Positions 8,085 to 15,986 of a DNA stretch of 23,746 nt are shown here, piece after piece. The DNA is from Thauera sp. (lineage in GTDB: Bacteria > Pseudomonadota > Gammaproteobacteria > Burkholderiales > Rhodocyclaceae): assembly GCA_003446655.1 (NCBI GenBank), contig DMCZ01000227.1, positions 1 through 23,746 of the forward strand, given 5' to 3'. The translations under genes were made by a program, and so were the position numbers. The first letter of the stretch is position 1. Each line of letters begins with the position of its first letter. The notes under the pieces were generated by a model, which saw only the letters and a program-made list of their open reading frames with translations, ran no database searches and had not been told where the DNA came from.

Positions 8085-10544
8085 TCAGGTGCGCGACGGG
8101 CGCGTCGGACTTGAGGCCGCGGCAGGGCGCATCGCATCGATCGCATCGAGGATGGCCTCGGGCGTGGCGGGCGCGCGCAGCGGCGGGCTGGTTCGCCCGT
8201 CGCCGACCGCGGCGATGGCGTCGCGGATCGCAAACCAGACCGAGAACGCCAGCAGCAGCGGCGGTTCGCCGACCGCCTTCGAGCGCAGGAGGGTGGCAGC
8301 GCGGTTGGGGTTGTGGAACAGGCGCACCCGCAGCTCGGCCGGACAGTCGTGCGCGGCGGGGATCTTGTAGGTGGAAGGCGCATGGGTCAGCAGCCGACCG
8401 TCCGCATCCCGGTACAGCTCTTCCATCGTCAGCCAGCCCATGCCCTGGATGAAGCCGCCCTCGACCTGGCCGCGGTCGATCGCGGGGTTGATCGAGTCGC
8501 CCGCGTCGTGCAGCAGGTCGGCGCGCAGCAGGCGCCACTCGCCGGTCAGCGTGTCGATCAGCACCTCGGACACCGCGGCGCCGTAGGCGAAGTAGTAGAA
8601 CGGGTGGCCGGTGAGCGTGGCGGCGTCCCAGTGCAAGCCCGGCGTGGCGTAGAAACCGTCGGACCAGAGCTGGACGCGGGCGCGATAGGCCTCGCCGACA
8701 AGCTCGGCAAACGGGATCGCGTGCTCGCCCACGAAAACCTGGCCGTTGGCAAAGCGCACCCTGTCAGGGTCGGCGCGCAGGGCTCGCGTGCGCGCCGCAC
8801 CGGCGGCTTCGGGTTGCCCGCCCTGGCCTCCCGGACCCCCGCTGCCTTCCCCGCCCCCCTTGTCGAACTGGAGCAGGGCAAATTCGGCCAGGCGTTGGCG
8901 GATGGTGCGTGCCGCGGCAACCGCGGCCTGGCCGTTGAGGTCGGCACCGGTCGAGGCTGCGGTGGCCGAGGTGTTGGCGACCTTGCTGGTGTCGGTGGCG
9001 GTGGCGCGCACACTGGCAAGGGCAATGCCGAACTCCGCGGCAACCACCTGGCAGACCTTGGTGTGCAGGCCCTGGCCCATCTCGGTGCCGCCGTGGTTGA
9101 CCAGCACCGAGCCGTCGGTAAAGACATGCACCAGCGCACCGGCCTGGTTGAGGTGGGTGAGGTTGAAGGAGATGCCGAATTTCACCGGGGTCAGCGCGAG
9201 GCCCTTCTTCAGTACCGGGCTCGCAGCGTTGAATGCGGCGACCGCGGCGCGGCGGGCACGGTAGTCGCTGTCGGCCTCGAGCTCGGCGACCAGCGCGTGG
9301 ATCACGTTGTCGGCGACCCGCTGACCGTAGGGCGTGGTGTCGCGGCCGGCGCCGCCGTAGAAATTGAGCTTGCGCACGTCCAGCGGATCGCGGCCGAGGT
9401 GGCGGGCGATGCCGTCGAGCAGGTATTCGATCGCGATCGCGCCCTGCGGCCCGCCGAAGCCACGGAAGGCGGTGCTGGACTGCGTGTTCGTGCGCGCGAG
9501 CAGGGCGCGGATGTCGACGTCGGAGAGGTAATAGGCGTTGTCCACATGGCACACCGCGCGCGTGGCGACGGGGCCGGAGAGGTCGGCCGAGAAGCCGGCG
9601 CGCGCGACCATCTCGATCCGCAGCGCGAGCACGCGGCCTTCGTCGTCGAAGCCGACCTCGTAGTCGTAATGGAAGTCGTGGCGCTTGCCGGTGATCAGCA
9701 TGTCGTCGTCGCGGTCTGGGCGCAGCTTGACCGGACGGCGAAACTTCCATGCCGCCAGCGCCGCGACGCAGGCGAACAGCGCCGATTGCGACTCCTTGCC
9801 GCCGAAGCCGCCGCCCATGCGGCGCGTCTCCACCACCACGCGGTTGGCCACGAGCCCGAGCGCCTGCGCCACTGCGTGCTGCATCTCGGTCGGGTGCTGG
9901 GTCGAGCTCCACAGCTGGATGCAGCCGTCCTCGCGCGGCGCGGCGCAGGCGATCTGGCCCTCGAGGTAGAAGTGCTCCTGGCCGCCGACCTGCCACTGCC
10001 CGGCGAGGCGGTGGGGCGCAGCCGCCAGCCGCGCCGCGGGGTCGCCGCGCACGCGCTGCATCGGCGGCAGCACCAGGGCGTGCTGGCGGGCGGCGTCGAG
10101 CGGATCGAGCAGCGCGGGCAGCGGTGCGTACTCGATCACCGCGGCGCGCGCGGCGTGGCGCGCCGCTTCGTGGCTGTCGGCGATGACGGCGAAGATCGGC
10201 TGGCCGGCGTAGTGGACTTCCATGCCGGGGACCGCACCCGCGGCGAGGATCGGGTCGTCGTGCATGATCGGCCCGCAGTCGTTGACGCCCGGGATGTCGT
10301 CGGCGGTGAGCACGCCGATCACGCCGGGCATCGCGCGCACCGCGTCGAGGTCGAGCCGGGTGATGCGGGCGTGCGCCTGCGCCGACAGGCCGAGTGCGGC
10401 GTGCGCGGTGCGGGCGAGTTCGGGCAGGTCGTCAAGGTAGCTCGCCTCGCCCGTCACGTGCAGGTGGGCGGATTCGTGCGGGTGGGGGTGGCGCACGGCG
10501 GGGGGTTCGCGCGCGAGATCGTGGCCGGGGCGGGGCGTGCTCAT
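8085..10544 (-). CDS. xdhB: Xanthine dehydrogenase, molybdenum-binding large subunit
   Basis: This 819-residue subunit binds the molybdopterin cofactor and oxidises hypoxanthine and xanthine towards urate. It begins with the a/b-hammerhead domain (HVTGEASYLDDLP near residue 30). Typical family motifs follow: GQEHFYLEG, RRMGGGFGGKE, TAFRGFGGPQG, NHGGTEMGQG and, near the end, SKAVGEPPLLL, which carries the catalytic glutamate. The match to bacterial XdhB is strong throughout. One oddity is a Gly-rich, low-complexity insertion at about residues 563-590 (nucleotides 8775-8858), between conserved blocks. The ATG at 10544 has GAGG 8 nt upstream, part of which is the TGA stop of xdhA; the gap from xdhA is 10 nt. 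The three xdh genes clearly form one transcription unit. Confidence 0.96.
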   Translation of the reverse strand: MSTPRPGHDLAREPPAVRHPHPHESAHLHVTGEASYLDDLPELARTAHAALGLSAQAHARITRLDLDAVRAMPGVIGVLTADDIPGVNDCGPIMHDDPILAAGAVPGMEVHYAGQPIFAVIADSHEAARHAARAAVIEYAPLPALLDPLDAARQHALVLPPMQRVRGDPAARLAAAPHRLAGQWQVGGQEHFYLEGQIACAAPREDGCIQLWSSTQHPTEMQHAVAQALGLVANRVVVETRRMGGGFGGKESQSALFACVAALAAWKFRRPVKLRPDRDDDMLITGKRHDFHYDYEVGFDDEGRVLALRIEMVARAGFSADLSGPVATRAVCHVDNAYYLSDVDIRALLARTNTQSSTAFRGFGGPQGAIAIEYLLDGIARHLGRDPLDVRKLNFYGGAGRDTTPYGQRVADNVIHALVAELEADSDYRARRAAVAAFNAASPVLKKGLALTPVKFGISFNLTHLNQAGALVHVFTDGSVLVNHGGTEMGQGLHTKVCQVVAAEFGIALASVRATATDTSKVANTSATAASTGADLNGQAAVAAARTIRQRLAEFALLQFDKGGGEGSGGPGGQGGQPEAAGAARTRALRADPDRVRFANGQVFVGEHAIPFAELVGEAYRARVQLWSDGFYATPGLHWDAATLTGHPFYYFAYGAAVSEVLIDTLTGEWRLLRADLLHDAGDSINPAIDRGQVEGGFIQGMGWLTMEELYRDADGRLLTHAPSTYKIPAAHDCPAELRVRLFHNPNRAATLLRSKAVGEPPLLLAFSVWFAIRDAIAAVGDGRTSPPLRAPATPEAILDAIDAMRPAAASSPTRPSRT

Positions 10545-10554
10545 GGCTGTGGCC

Positions 10555-12108
10555 TCAGGTGTCCGCGCTGGGGTCGTCGGCGCACGGGTCGGCGACAGCT
10601 TGCGCTCCCGCGGCGGGATCGAAGGCGTGGAACACGCGCGTCTGTGCAGGCGTGAGCGGTGCGTCGGCGCGCGTCTCGAGATGGAAGCGCCGCAGCAGGC
10701 CGGCGGCGCCGCGGTGACGGTAGCCGGCACTGGCACGCAGGTCGGTGATGGGCTGGAAATCCTGCGCCAGCGCCTGCAGCGCGCGTGCGAGCGTGGCTTC
10801 GGTCCATGGCTGGCCGTCGATCGCGGCCTCGGTGCGCGTGGCGCGGCGTGGCGTGGCGGCCATGCCGCCAAAGGCGATCCGCGGCGTGCGCACGACGCCG
10901 TGTTCAAGGCGTAGCGCAAAGGCGCCGCACAGCGCGGAGATGTCCGAGTCGAAGCGCTTCGACAGCTTCCAGGTGCGGAATTGCAGCCCTTCGCCCGGCA
11001 GCGGCACCTCGATCGTGGTGAGGATCTCGTCGGCGGCGAGATCCTTGCGCAGGTAGCCGAGGTAGAAATCCTCGAGCGCCAGGCGGCGCGCGCCGCGCAG
11101 GCTGGCCAGAACGATCCGGCTGCGCAGCGCGATCAGCGCCGGCATCGCGTCACCGATCGGCGAGCCATTGGCGATATTCCCGCCCAGGGTGCCGGCGTTG
11201 CGCACCGGGGGCGAGGCGAAGCGCTCCCAGAGTTCGCCGAGCTCGGGGTATCGGGCGGCGAGGGCGGCGAACGCGTCGCTGAGATTGACGGCTGCGCCGA
11301 TGTGCAGCACGCCGTCGCCTTCCTGGATGCGATGCAGTTCGGCGACCTCGCCGACGTAGAGGAGGGGGCTGACGGCGCTGAGTCGCTTGTTCACCCACAC
11401 GCCCACGTCGGTGCCGCCGGCCAGCAGCGTCGCCTCGGGATGACGCTCGCGCAGTTCGAGCAGCTCGGCGAGCGTGCGCGGGGCGAGGAAGCGTGCGCTC
11501 GCGTGCGTGTAGTCGAGGGAGGTGGTGCGTTGCAGGGCGAGCAACTGCCGACGCAGCGCGTCGCGGTCGAGCATCAGCGTGGGGTGCTCGAACATGCGCT
11601 CGCCGGCCTCGATGATCGGCCGGTAGCCGGTGCAGCGGCACAGGTTTCCCGTCAGCGCGCTGCGGATGCGGTCGGCGGACGGGCGGGCGCCGTCCGCCGC
11701 GCAGGCGTTGTAGACATCCCACAGCGACATCACGAAGCCCGGCGTGCAGAAGCCGCATTGCGAACCGTGGCAGTCGACCAGCGCCTGCTGCACCGGATGC
11801 AGCGCGCCGCCGGCCTGGCGACGCAGGTATTCGACAGTGAATACGGCTTTGCCGTCGAGCGTGGGGACGAAGCGCAGGCAGGCGTTGATCGCCGCGAGGT
11901 GAAGCCTTGCGGCCCCGTGCGTCCGATCGTCGCGCAGTTCCCCGATCACCACGGTGCATGCGCCGCAGTCGCCCTCGTTGCAGCCTTCCTTGGTGCCGGT
12001 GAGGCCGCACGTCACGCGCAGCCAGGCCAGCAGGCTGGTGGTAGGGGCGACGTCGGCGATGTCGACCGGCTCGCCGTTGAGCAGGATGCGTATCGTCTGG
12101 CTGTCCAT
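10555..12108 (-). CDS. xdhA: Xanthine dehydrogenase, iron-sulfur and FAD small subunit
   Basis: This 517-residue subunit passes electrons from the molybdenum site to NAD+. The plant-type 2Fe-2S domain has Cys43, Cys48, Cys51 (CNEGDCGAC) and Cys77. The second 2Fe-2S domain has Cys118, Cys121, Cys157 and Cys159 (CGFC and CRC). The FAD-binding domain follows from about residue 200, with LLAGGTDVGVWVNK and AGTLGGNIANGSPIGD, and a CO-dehydrogenase-flavoprotein-type C-terminal domain ends near 480. All cofactor ligands appear intact. The ATG at 12108 opens the minus-strand purine block, and the 172-bp region before it is shared with the divergent glutathione transferase gene. TACCAT at about 40 bp upstream could be a -10 element, but no convincing -35 was seen. 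Confidence 0.96.
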   Translation of the reverse strand: MDSQTIRILLNGEPVDIADVAPTTSLLAWLRVTCGLTGTKEGCNEGDCGACTVVIGELRDDRTHGAARLHLAAINACLRFVPTLDGKAVFTVEYLRRQAGGALHPVQQALVDCHGSQCGFCTPGFVMSLWDVYNACAADGARPSADRIRSALTGNLCRCTGYRPIIEAGERMFEHPTLMLDRDALRRQLLALQRTTSLDYTHASARFLAPRTLAELLELRERHPEATLLAGGTDVGVWVNKRLSAVSPLLYVGEVAELHRIQEGDGVLHIGAAVNLSDAFAALAARYPELGELWERFASPPVRNAGTLGGNIANGSPIGDAMPALIALRSRIVLASLRGARRLALEDFYLGYLRKDLAADEILTTIEVPLPGEGLQFRTWKLSKRFDSDISALCGAFALRLEHGVVRTPRIAFGGMAATPRRATRTEAAIDGQPWTEATLARALQALAQDFQPITDLRASAGYRHRGAAGLLRRFHLETRADAPLTPAQTRVFHAFDPAAGAQAVADPCADDPSADT

Positions 12109-12187
12109 CTTCGAATCCCGGGCTGGCGGCGCGAAGATGGTAGCGCGTTCGCCCGCCGCGCGCGCATGCCGGCTTGCGTCCGCTGCG

Positions 12188-12204
12188 GCATGAACCGATC
12201 ATGC
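12188..12204. promoter_or_regulatory. Inverted repeat GCATGA-N5-TCATGC in the divergent xdhA/GST control region
   Basis: Two perfect 6-bp arms flank a 5-bp centre (ACCGA on the plus strand). The repeat is 79 bp from the xdhA start and 76 bp from the glutathione transferase start, so it is almost exactly central in the 172-bp divergent region. That position fits an operator that controls both directions. No regulator gene is adjacent; the LysR gene at 341-1264 is one candidate. The function is inferred from symmetry and location only. Confidence 0.42.
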
Positions 12205-12280
12205 GCCATCTGCCCAGCGGCGCTGGCCCCGCCTGGATTGACCCGCCGCCTGACCCCGTTCGTTTCCAAGGAGGACACCG

Positions 12281-12991
12281 ATGATCGACCTGTACACCGC
12301 CGCCACGCCCAATGGGCACAAGGTCTCGATCGCACTCGAGGAGCTTGGCCTGCCGTACGCGCTGCGCGTGCTCGACCTGTCGGCCAACGAGCAGAAACAG
12401 CCGTGGTTCCTCGCCATCAACCCCAACGGCCGCATCCCGGCCATCGTCGACCATGACGCGGACGACTTCGCGGTGTTCGAGTCGGGCGCCATCCTGATCT
12501 ACCTCGCCGAGAAGACCGGCCGCCTGATGCCGCAGGACCCCAAGGGACGCTCGCGCGTGCTGCAGTGGCTGATGTTCCAGATGGGCGGCATCGGGCCGAT
12601 GATGGGCCAGGCCAACGTCTTCTACCGCTACTTCCCGGAGAAGATCCAGCCCGCGATCGACCGCTACCAGGGCGAGGTCAGGCGGCTCTTCCGCGTGCTC
12701 GACGGCCACCTGGCCAAGCACGAGTACCTCGCCGGCGACTACTCGATCGCCGACATCGCCAACTGGGCGTGGGTGCGCACCCACAACTGGTCGGGGGTGG
12801 CGATCGACGACCTGCCCAACCTCGCGCGCTGGCGCGACCAGATCCGCGCCCGCCCGGCGGTGCAGCGCGGCATCGAGCGGCCGCCGTCGAGCTTCGACCG
12901 CGACGGCGACAGCGAAGAGCAGACCAAGGCGTTCGCGGAGAAGGTCCGCGGCATGGTCGAGACCGGGCAATCGCGCAGCGGCGGGGTTTGA
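12281..12991 (+). CDS. Glutathione S-transferase, YfcG-like (Nu class) disulfide-bond oxidoreductase
   Basis: This 236-residue cytosolic protein closely resembles E. coli YfcG, a Nu-class glutathione transferase with glutathione-dependent disulfide reductase activity. The N-terminal thioredoxin fold carries the TPNGHK motif (residues 9-14), NPNGRIPAIVDH and FESGAILIYLAEKTG. The helical domain has LQWLMFQMGGIGPMMGQ and YSIADIANWAW. The start at 12281 is fixed by a perfect AAGGAGG ribosome binding site at 12268-12274, the strongest in the window. It is divergent from xdhA and 65 bp upstream of a second transferase gene. A role in thiol redox balance next to an oxidase-prone flavoenzyme is plausible but inferred. 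Confidence 0.93.
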   Translation: MIDLYTAATPNGHKVSIALEELGLPYALRVLDLSANEQKQPWFLAINPNGRIPAIVDHDADDFAVFESGAILIYLAEKTGRLMPQDPKGRSRVLQWLMFQMGGIGPMMGQANVFYRYFPEKIQPAIDRYQGEVRRLFRVLDGHLAKHEYLAGDYSIADIANWAWVRTHNWSGVAIDDLPNLARWRDQIRARPAVQRGIERPPSSFDRDGDSEEQTKAFAEKVRGMVETGQSRSGGV

Positions 12992-13056
12992 GCGCGCCGG
13001 CCCCGACCACGGCACGACGAGATGACGACAGCACGAATCCAGACGCAGGAATCCGC

Positions 13057-13677
13057 ATGAAGCTCTACGTTTCCCCGCGCGCGCCGAATCCGCGCCGCGT
13101 GCAGATGTTCATCGCCGAAAAGGGCATCACCGGCATCCAGGAGGTGGTGGTCGAGATCGGCAAGGACGAGCACCGCAGCTCCAACTATCGCGCCAAGAGC
13201 CCGCTTGCCAAGGTGCCGGTGCTCGAGCTCGACGACGGGCGCTACCTCGGCGAGACGCGCGCGATCTGCAGCTACCTCGAGGGCCTGTACCCCGAGCCCA
13301 ACCTGATGGGCGAGCGTTTCGAGGAGCGCGCCTTCATCGAAATGACCGACCGCCGCATGGAGCTGTATCTCTTCGGCACCATCGCCAACTGCATCCGCCA
13401 CACCCACCCCGGGCTGGCGCCGCTCGAGCAGCCGCAGTTTCCCGACTTCGGCCACTCACAGGGGCAGAAGATGCGCGAAGTGGCGCGCTGGCTGGACGGC
13501 GAGCTCGCCAGCCAGCCCTTCGTGGCCGGCGAGCGCTTCACCATCGCCGACATCACCGCGTTCTGCGCAATCGAGTTCGCGCGCGGGTTGATGAAGTTCC
13601 GGCCCGGCGCCGAGGGCATGACCCACCTCCAGGCCTGGCGTGACCGCATCGCCGAGCGCCCGAGCGCGAAGGTATAG
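13057..13677 (+). CDS. Glutathione S-transferase family protein
   Basis: This 206-residue protein has the standard two-domain glutathione transferase layout. The N-terminal thioredoxin-like domain (1-80) includes SPRAPNPRRV, SPLAKVPVLELDDG with the cis-proline, and GETRAICSYLE, where the Glu-Thr pair is a usual glutathione contact. The helical domain includes FVAGERFTIADIT, the N-capping box region. The likely catalytic residue is Ser6 or a neighbour; the subclass is not recognised. The ATG at 13057 is chosen because it precedes the conserved beta strand and has AGGA upstream. It follows the YfcG-like gene by 65 bp on the same strand, so the two are probably co-transcribed. The substrate is unknown. 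Confidence 0.9.
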   Translation: MKLYVSPRAPNPRRVQMFIAEKGITGIQEVVVEIGKDEHRSSNYRAKSPLAKVPVLELDDGRYLGETRAICSYLEGLYPEPNLMGERFEERAFIEMTDRRMELYLFGTIANCIRHTHPGLAPLEQPQFPDFGHSQGQKMREVARWLDGELASQPFVAGERFTIADITAFCAIEFARGLMKFRPGAEGMTHLQAWRDRIAERPSAKV

Positions 13678-13691
13678 GCGAGCGGCGCTGC

Positions 13692-13724
13692 GGCGCGCGC
13701 GGGCCGGGCCCGTGTCCGCGCGCC
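13692..13724. terminator. GC-rich hairpin between convergent genes
   Basis: A long stem (GGCGCGCG with a one-base bulge, then GG, pairing with CCGCGCGCC) encloses a second small stem CGGGC-CGG-GCCCG. It sits 15 bp after the second transferase stop and 25 bp from the end of the minus-strand receiver remnant, as expected for a shared terminator. There is no T-run on either side, so intrinsic termination is uncertain. Confidence 0.33.
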
Positions 13725-13748
13725 AGCCCCAGGCCTTGCGTGCCCGTT

Positions 13749-14334
13749 TCAGCGCGGCAGGTGGTGCGAGAGCTTTTGCAGCAGCACCGCGCGGTCGAAG
13801 GGCTTGACCAGGAAATCCACCGCGCCGGCCTTGAGGCTGGCCGCGGGCGATGCCGTCGTCGAGCACGGCCTCCAGCCGGCTGACGGAGCGCATGTGGGCC
13901 GCCGCCTCGCGCGTGGGCGCCGCCTCGCGCTGGCGCTGCGGCGAGCGTCCTGCGATCAGGATCGACATCGGCAGCCGCGGCGTGTCGTGCACCAGCGGCC
14001 AGTACGGCACGTAGTCGTCGAAGTACTCCTTGCGGCACAGCTCGAAGGCGCGGTGCACGTTGTCCTTGTCGCACAGCACGATGCTGCGGTGGGGAAGGGT
14101 GTGGACGATCTCGCTGTGCCGGTAGAGGCCGAGCGAATAACGCTCGGCGCGCTCGAGGCTGGCGAAGGCCAGCACCACCACGTCGGGCCTGACGCGCTCG
14201 AAGTCGGCGACGAAGCGGCTCTCGACGGTCGAGATCTCGACCTGCTCGAAGTGGTCCCCGAGCAGATGTGCGATCCGGGTCGCGTCGGCCGACACGTCGG
14301 TGACGACCAGAACCTTCAGGGCCTCGGGCTTCAT
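13749..14334 (-). pseudogene. Response regulator remnant: degenerate receiver plus the last strand and helix of a second receiver
   Basis: From the ATG at 14334 the frame encodes about 163 residues. The first part resembles the N-terminal receiver-like domain of two-receiver response regulators known in Rhodocyclales (KVLVVTDVSADA at the start, then CRKEYFDDYVPYWPLVHD). It lacks an Asp at the phosphorylation strand, which reads PDVVVLAFASL. A linker with REAAPTREAAAH and SRLEAVLDDGIA follows. Then the frame changes at about 13839-13847, and a different frame encodes SLKAGAVDFLVKPFDRAVL up to the TGA at 13749, the typical last part of a receiver with its KPF lysine. Deleting one G from CGCGGCC would join the frames, but the bulk of the second receiver would still be absent. 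The gene is therefore internally deleted and frameshifted, or the assembly is wrong here. Confidence 0.7.
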
Positions 14335-14485
14335 GGGCGCAGTCTCGCGCGCCGAGGCCCGGTAGTCGGTGAGGAATTCCTCGAGCAGCGCGGCGTCGTT
14401 CCCGATCAGGCCCGGCAATACCTCGGGGTCGAACACCGCCGGTGCGGCGGCGGGCGATGCGGCGGCAGGGGCCGGCGAGCGCGGT
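14335..14485 (-). pseudogene. Remnant of an HPt domain with its Pro/Ala linker
   Basis: In a different frame from the upstream kinase, this stretch encodes a Pro/Ala-rich linker followed by VFDPEVLPGLIGNDAALLEE and FLTDYRASARE. That is the typical first helix of the HPt domain at the end of hybrid kinases. The conserved phosphorylated-histidine segment (HxLKGSS-like) never appears. Instead the frame runs straight into the start codon of the receiver gene at 14334. Both domain identity and loss are read from sequence. The region overlaps the out-of-frame tail of the kinase reading frame. Confidence 0.55.
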
Positions 14486-15986
14486 GCGGCGGGGGCGCGG
14501 CGCCAGGCCGGACGCTGGCTGGCTGCGCTGCGGTGATCGAGGGCGGCGACCCGTTGATTGCGGTCAGCGGCAGGGTCACGGTGAAGCGCGAGCCCCGCCC
14601 CGGCAGACTCTTGACCGCGATCCGCCCCCCGAGCCTCTGCTCGACCGACAGCGACGAGTGTGCCAGCACGTCGAGCAAGCCGATCACGCCGTTCATCGGC
14701 GTGCGGATCTCGTGGCTCATCGTGGTGAGGAATTCGCTCTTGGCCCGGTTGGCGACGTTGGCGGCATCCACCGCACGCTGCAGCTCGATGGTCCGGCTGG
14801 CGACCAGGCCCTCGAGGTGTTCGCGGTAGCGCAGCAGCTCCTCTTCCATGCGCCGCTCTTCGGTGATGTCCTGCTTGACCGCGATGTAGTGGGTGATGGT
14901 GCCGCCGGCGTCATGGATCGGGGTGATCGTGACGTGCTCGAGATACTCGGTGCCGTCCTTGCGGCGGTTGAAGAACTCGCCGCTCCAGGACTTGCCCGCG
15001 GTGACCGTGTCCCACAGGTTGCGATAGGTCTCGGGCGTGGTGCGCCCGGACTGCAGTACCCGCGGGTTCTGGCCGAGGGCTTCCTCGCGCGAGTAGCCGG
15101 TGTTGTCGATGAACGCCTGGTTGACGTATTCGATCTCGGCCAGGGTGTTGGTGATGACGATGCTCTCGGGGCTTTGCTCCACGGCGCGCGACAGCTTGCG
15201 CAGCTCCTCCTCTGCAGTCTTGCGCGCGCTGATGTCGAGCGCGAACACGAAGCGCGCCACGGTGTGGCCGCAGTCGTCCTGCAGCGCGGTGATGCCGATC
15301 ATCATCGGCAGCCTGCGGCCATCCTTCTGCAGGTGCACGCTCTCGAAGCTGACGTTGCCCGTGCGGTCGGCTTCTGCGAGCAGCTCGGGCAGCCTGTCGC
15401 GCTCTTCCGGGGCATACAGATCGCCGATCGGCATGTGCCGCATCTCTTCGATGGGGTAGCCGTGCTGGCGGGCATAGGTGGGGTTGACGTCGATGATCGT
15501 GTTGTCGGTGGCGTCATGGATCGCCAGACCGAGGTTCGACAGGCGAAAGAAGCGCTCCCAGCGTCGTGATGCCGCCTCCGCCTGCTTGCGCTCGGTGACG
15601 TCATGCACGATCGAGAACAGCAGCGTGCGCCCGTCATCCTCGACCGGACCGCTATAGACCTCGACGTCGCGGATCGAGCCGTCGGCGCGACGGTGGCGAA
15701 AGTCGAAATGCGTGCGGCGCGCCCGGTGTGCGGCGTCGAGCTCGGCGCGCAGCGCTTCGGGCGACAGGGTGTTGATCTCGCTGATGTGCATCCGCGTCAG
15801 CGTGGCGCTGGACCAACCATAGAACTTCTCGGCGGCGTGGTTCGCGTCGAGGATGCGACCGCTGTGCGGGTCGATGATCAGCATCACCGCGTGACTGTTG
15901 GCGAAGATCGTGTGGTAGCGCGTCTCCGGGGGATGGGGCGCGCTGCCGGTCGCGTCGGACCGCGTCGAGGGCTCGGGCGCCTTCAT
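14406..15986 (-). pseudogene. Three-PAS histidine kinase lacking its ATPase core
   Basis: The open frame is 526 codons. PAS domains lie at about 22-133, 142-255 and 262-377, followed by a coiled segment and a HisKA helix with the phosphorylatable His425 in MSHEIRTPMNG. The protein then jumps at residue 450/451 (nucleotides 14637/14636) from LSVEQ to RLGGRIAVKSLPGRGSRFTV, which is the very end of a HATPase domain. The second dimerisation helix and the N, G1 and F boxes are missing, so it cannot bind ATP as a normal kinase. After TLPL the frame enters a Pro/Arg-rich tail and stops at 14406, while the natural continuation, a linker leading to HPt, is in another frame. The ATG at 15986 overlaps the TGA of the GGDEF-EAL gene (ATGA). 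It was probably once a full hybrid kinase. Confidence 0.75.

Noticed and set aside
8313..10655. Long plus-strand open frame (780 codons) opposite xdhB
   Set aside because: Fully antisense to xdhB, with repetitive Val/Gly/Ala/His composition and no family features.
13553..14074. Separate minus-strand gene in the alternative frame under the response regulator remnant
   Set aside because: Most of it is Arg/Ala-rich shadow sequence. The true receiver end (KAGAVDFLVKPFD) is short and belongs to the broken response regulator.
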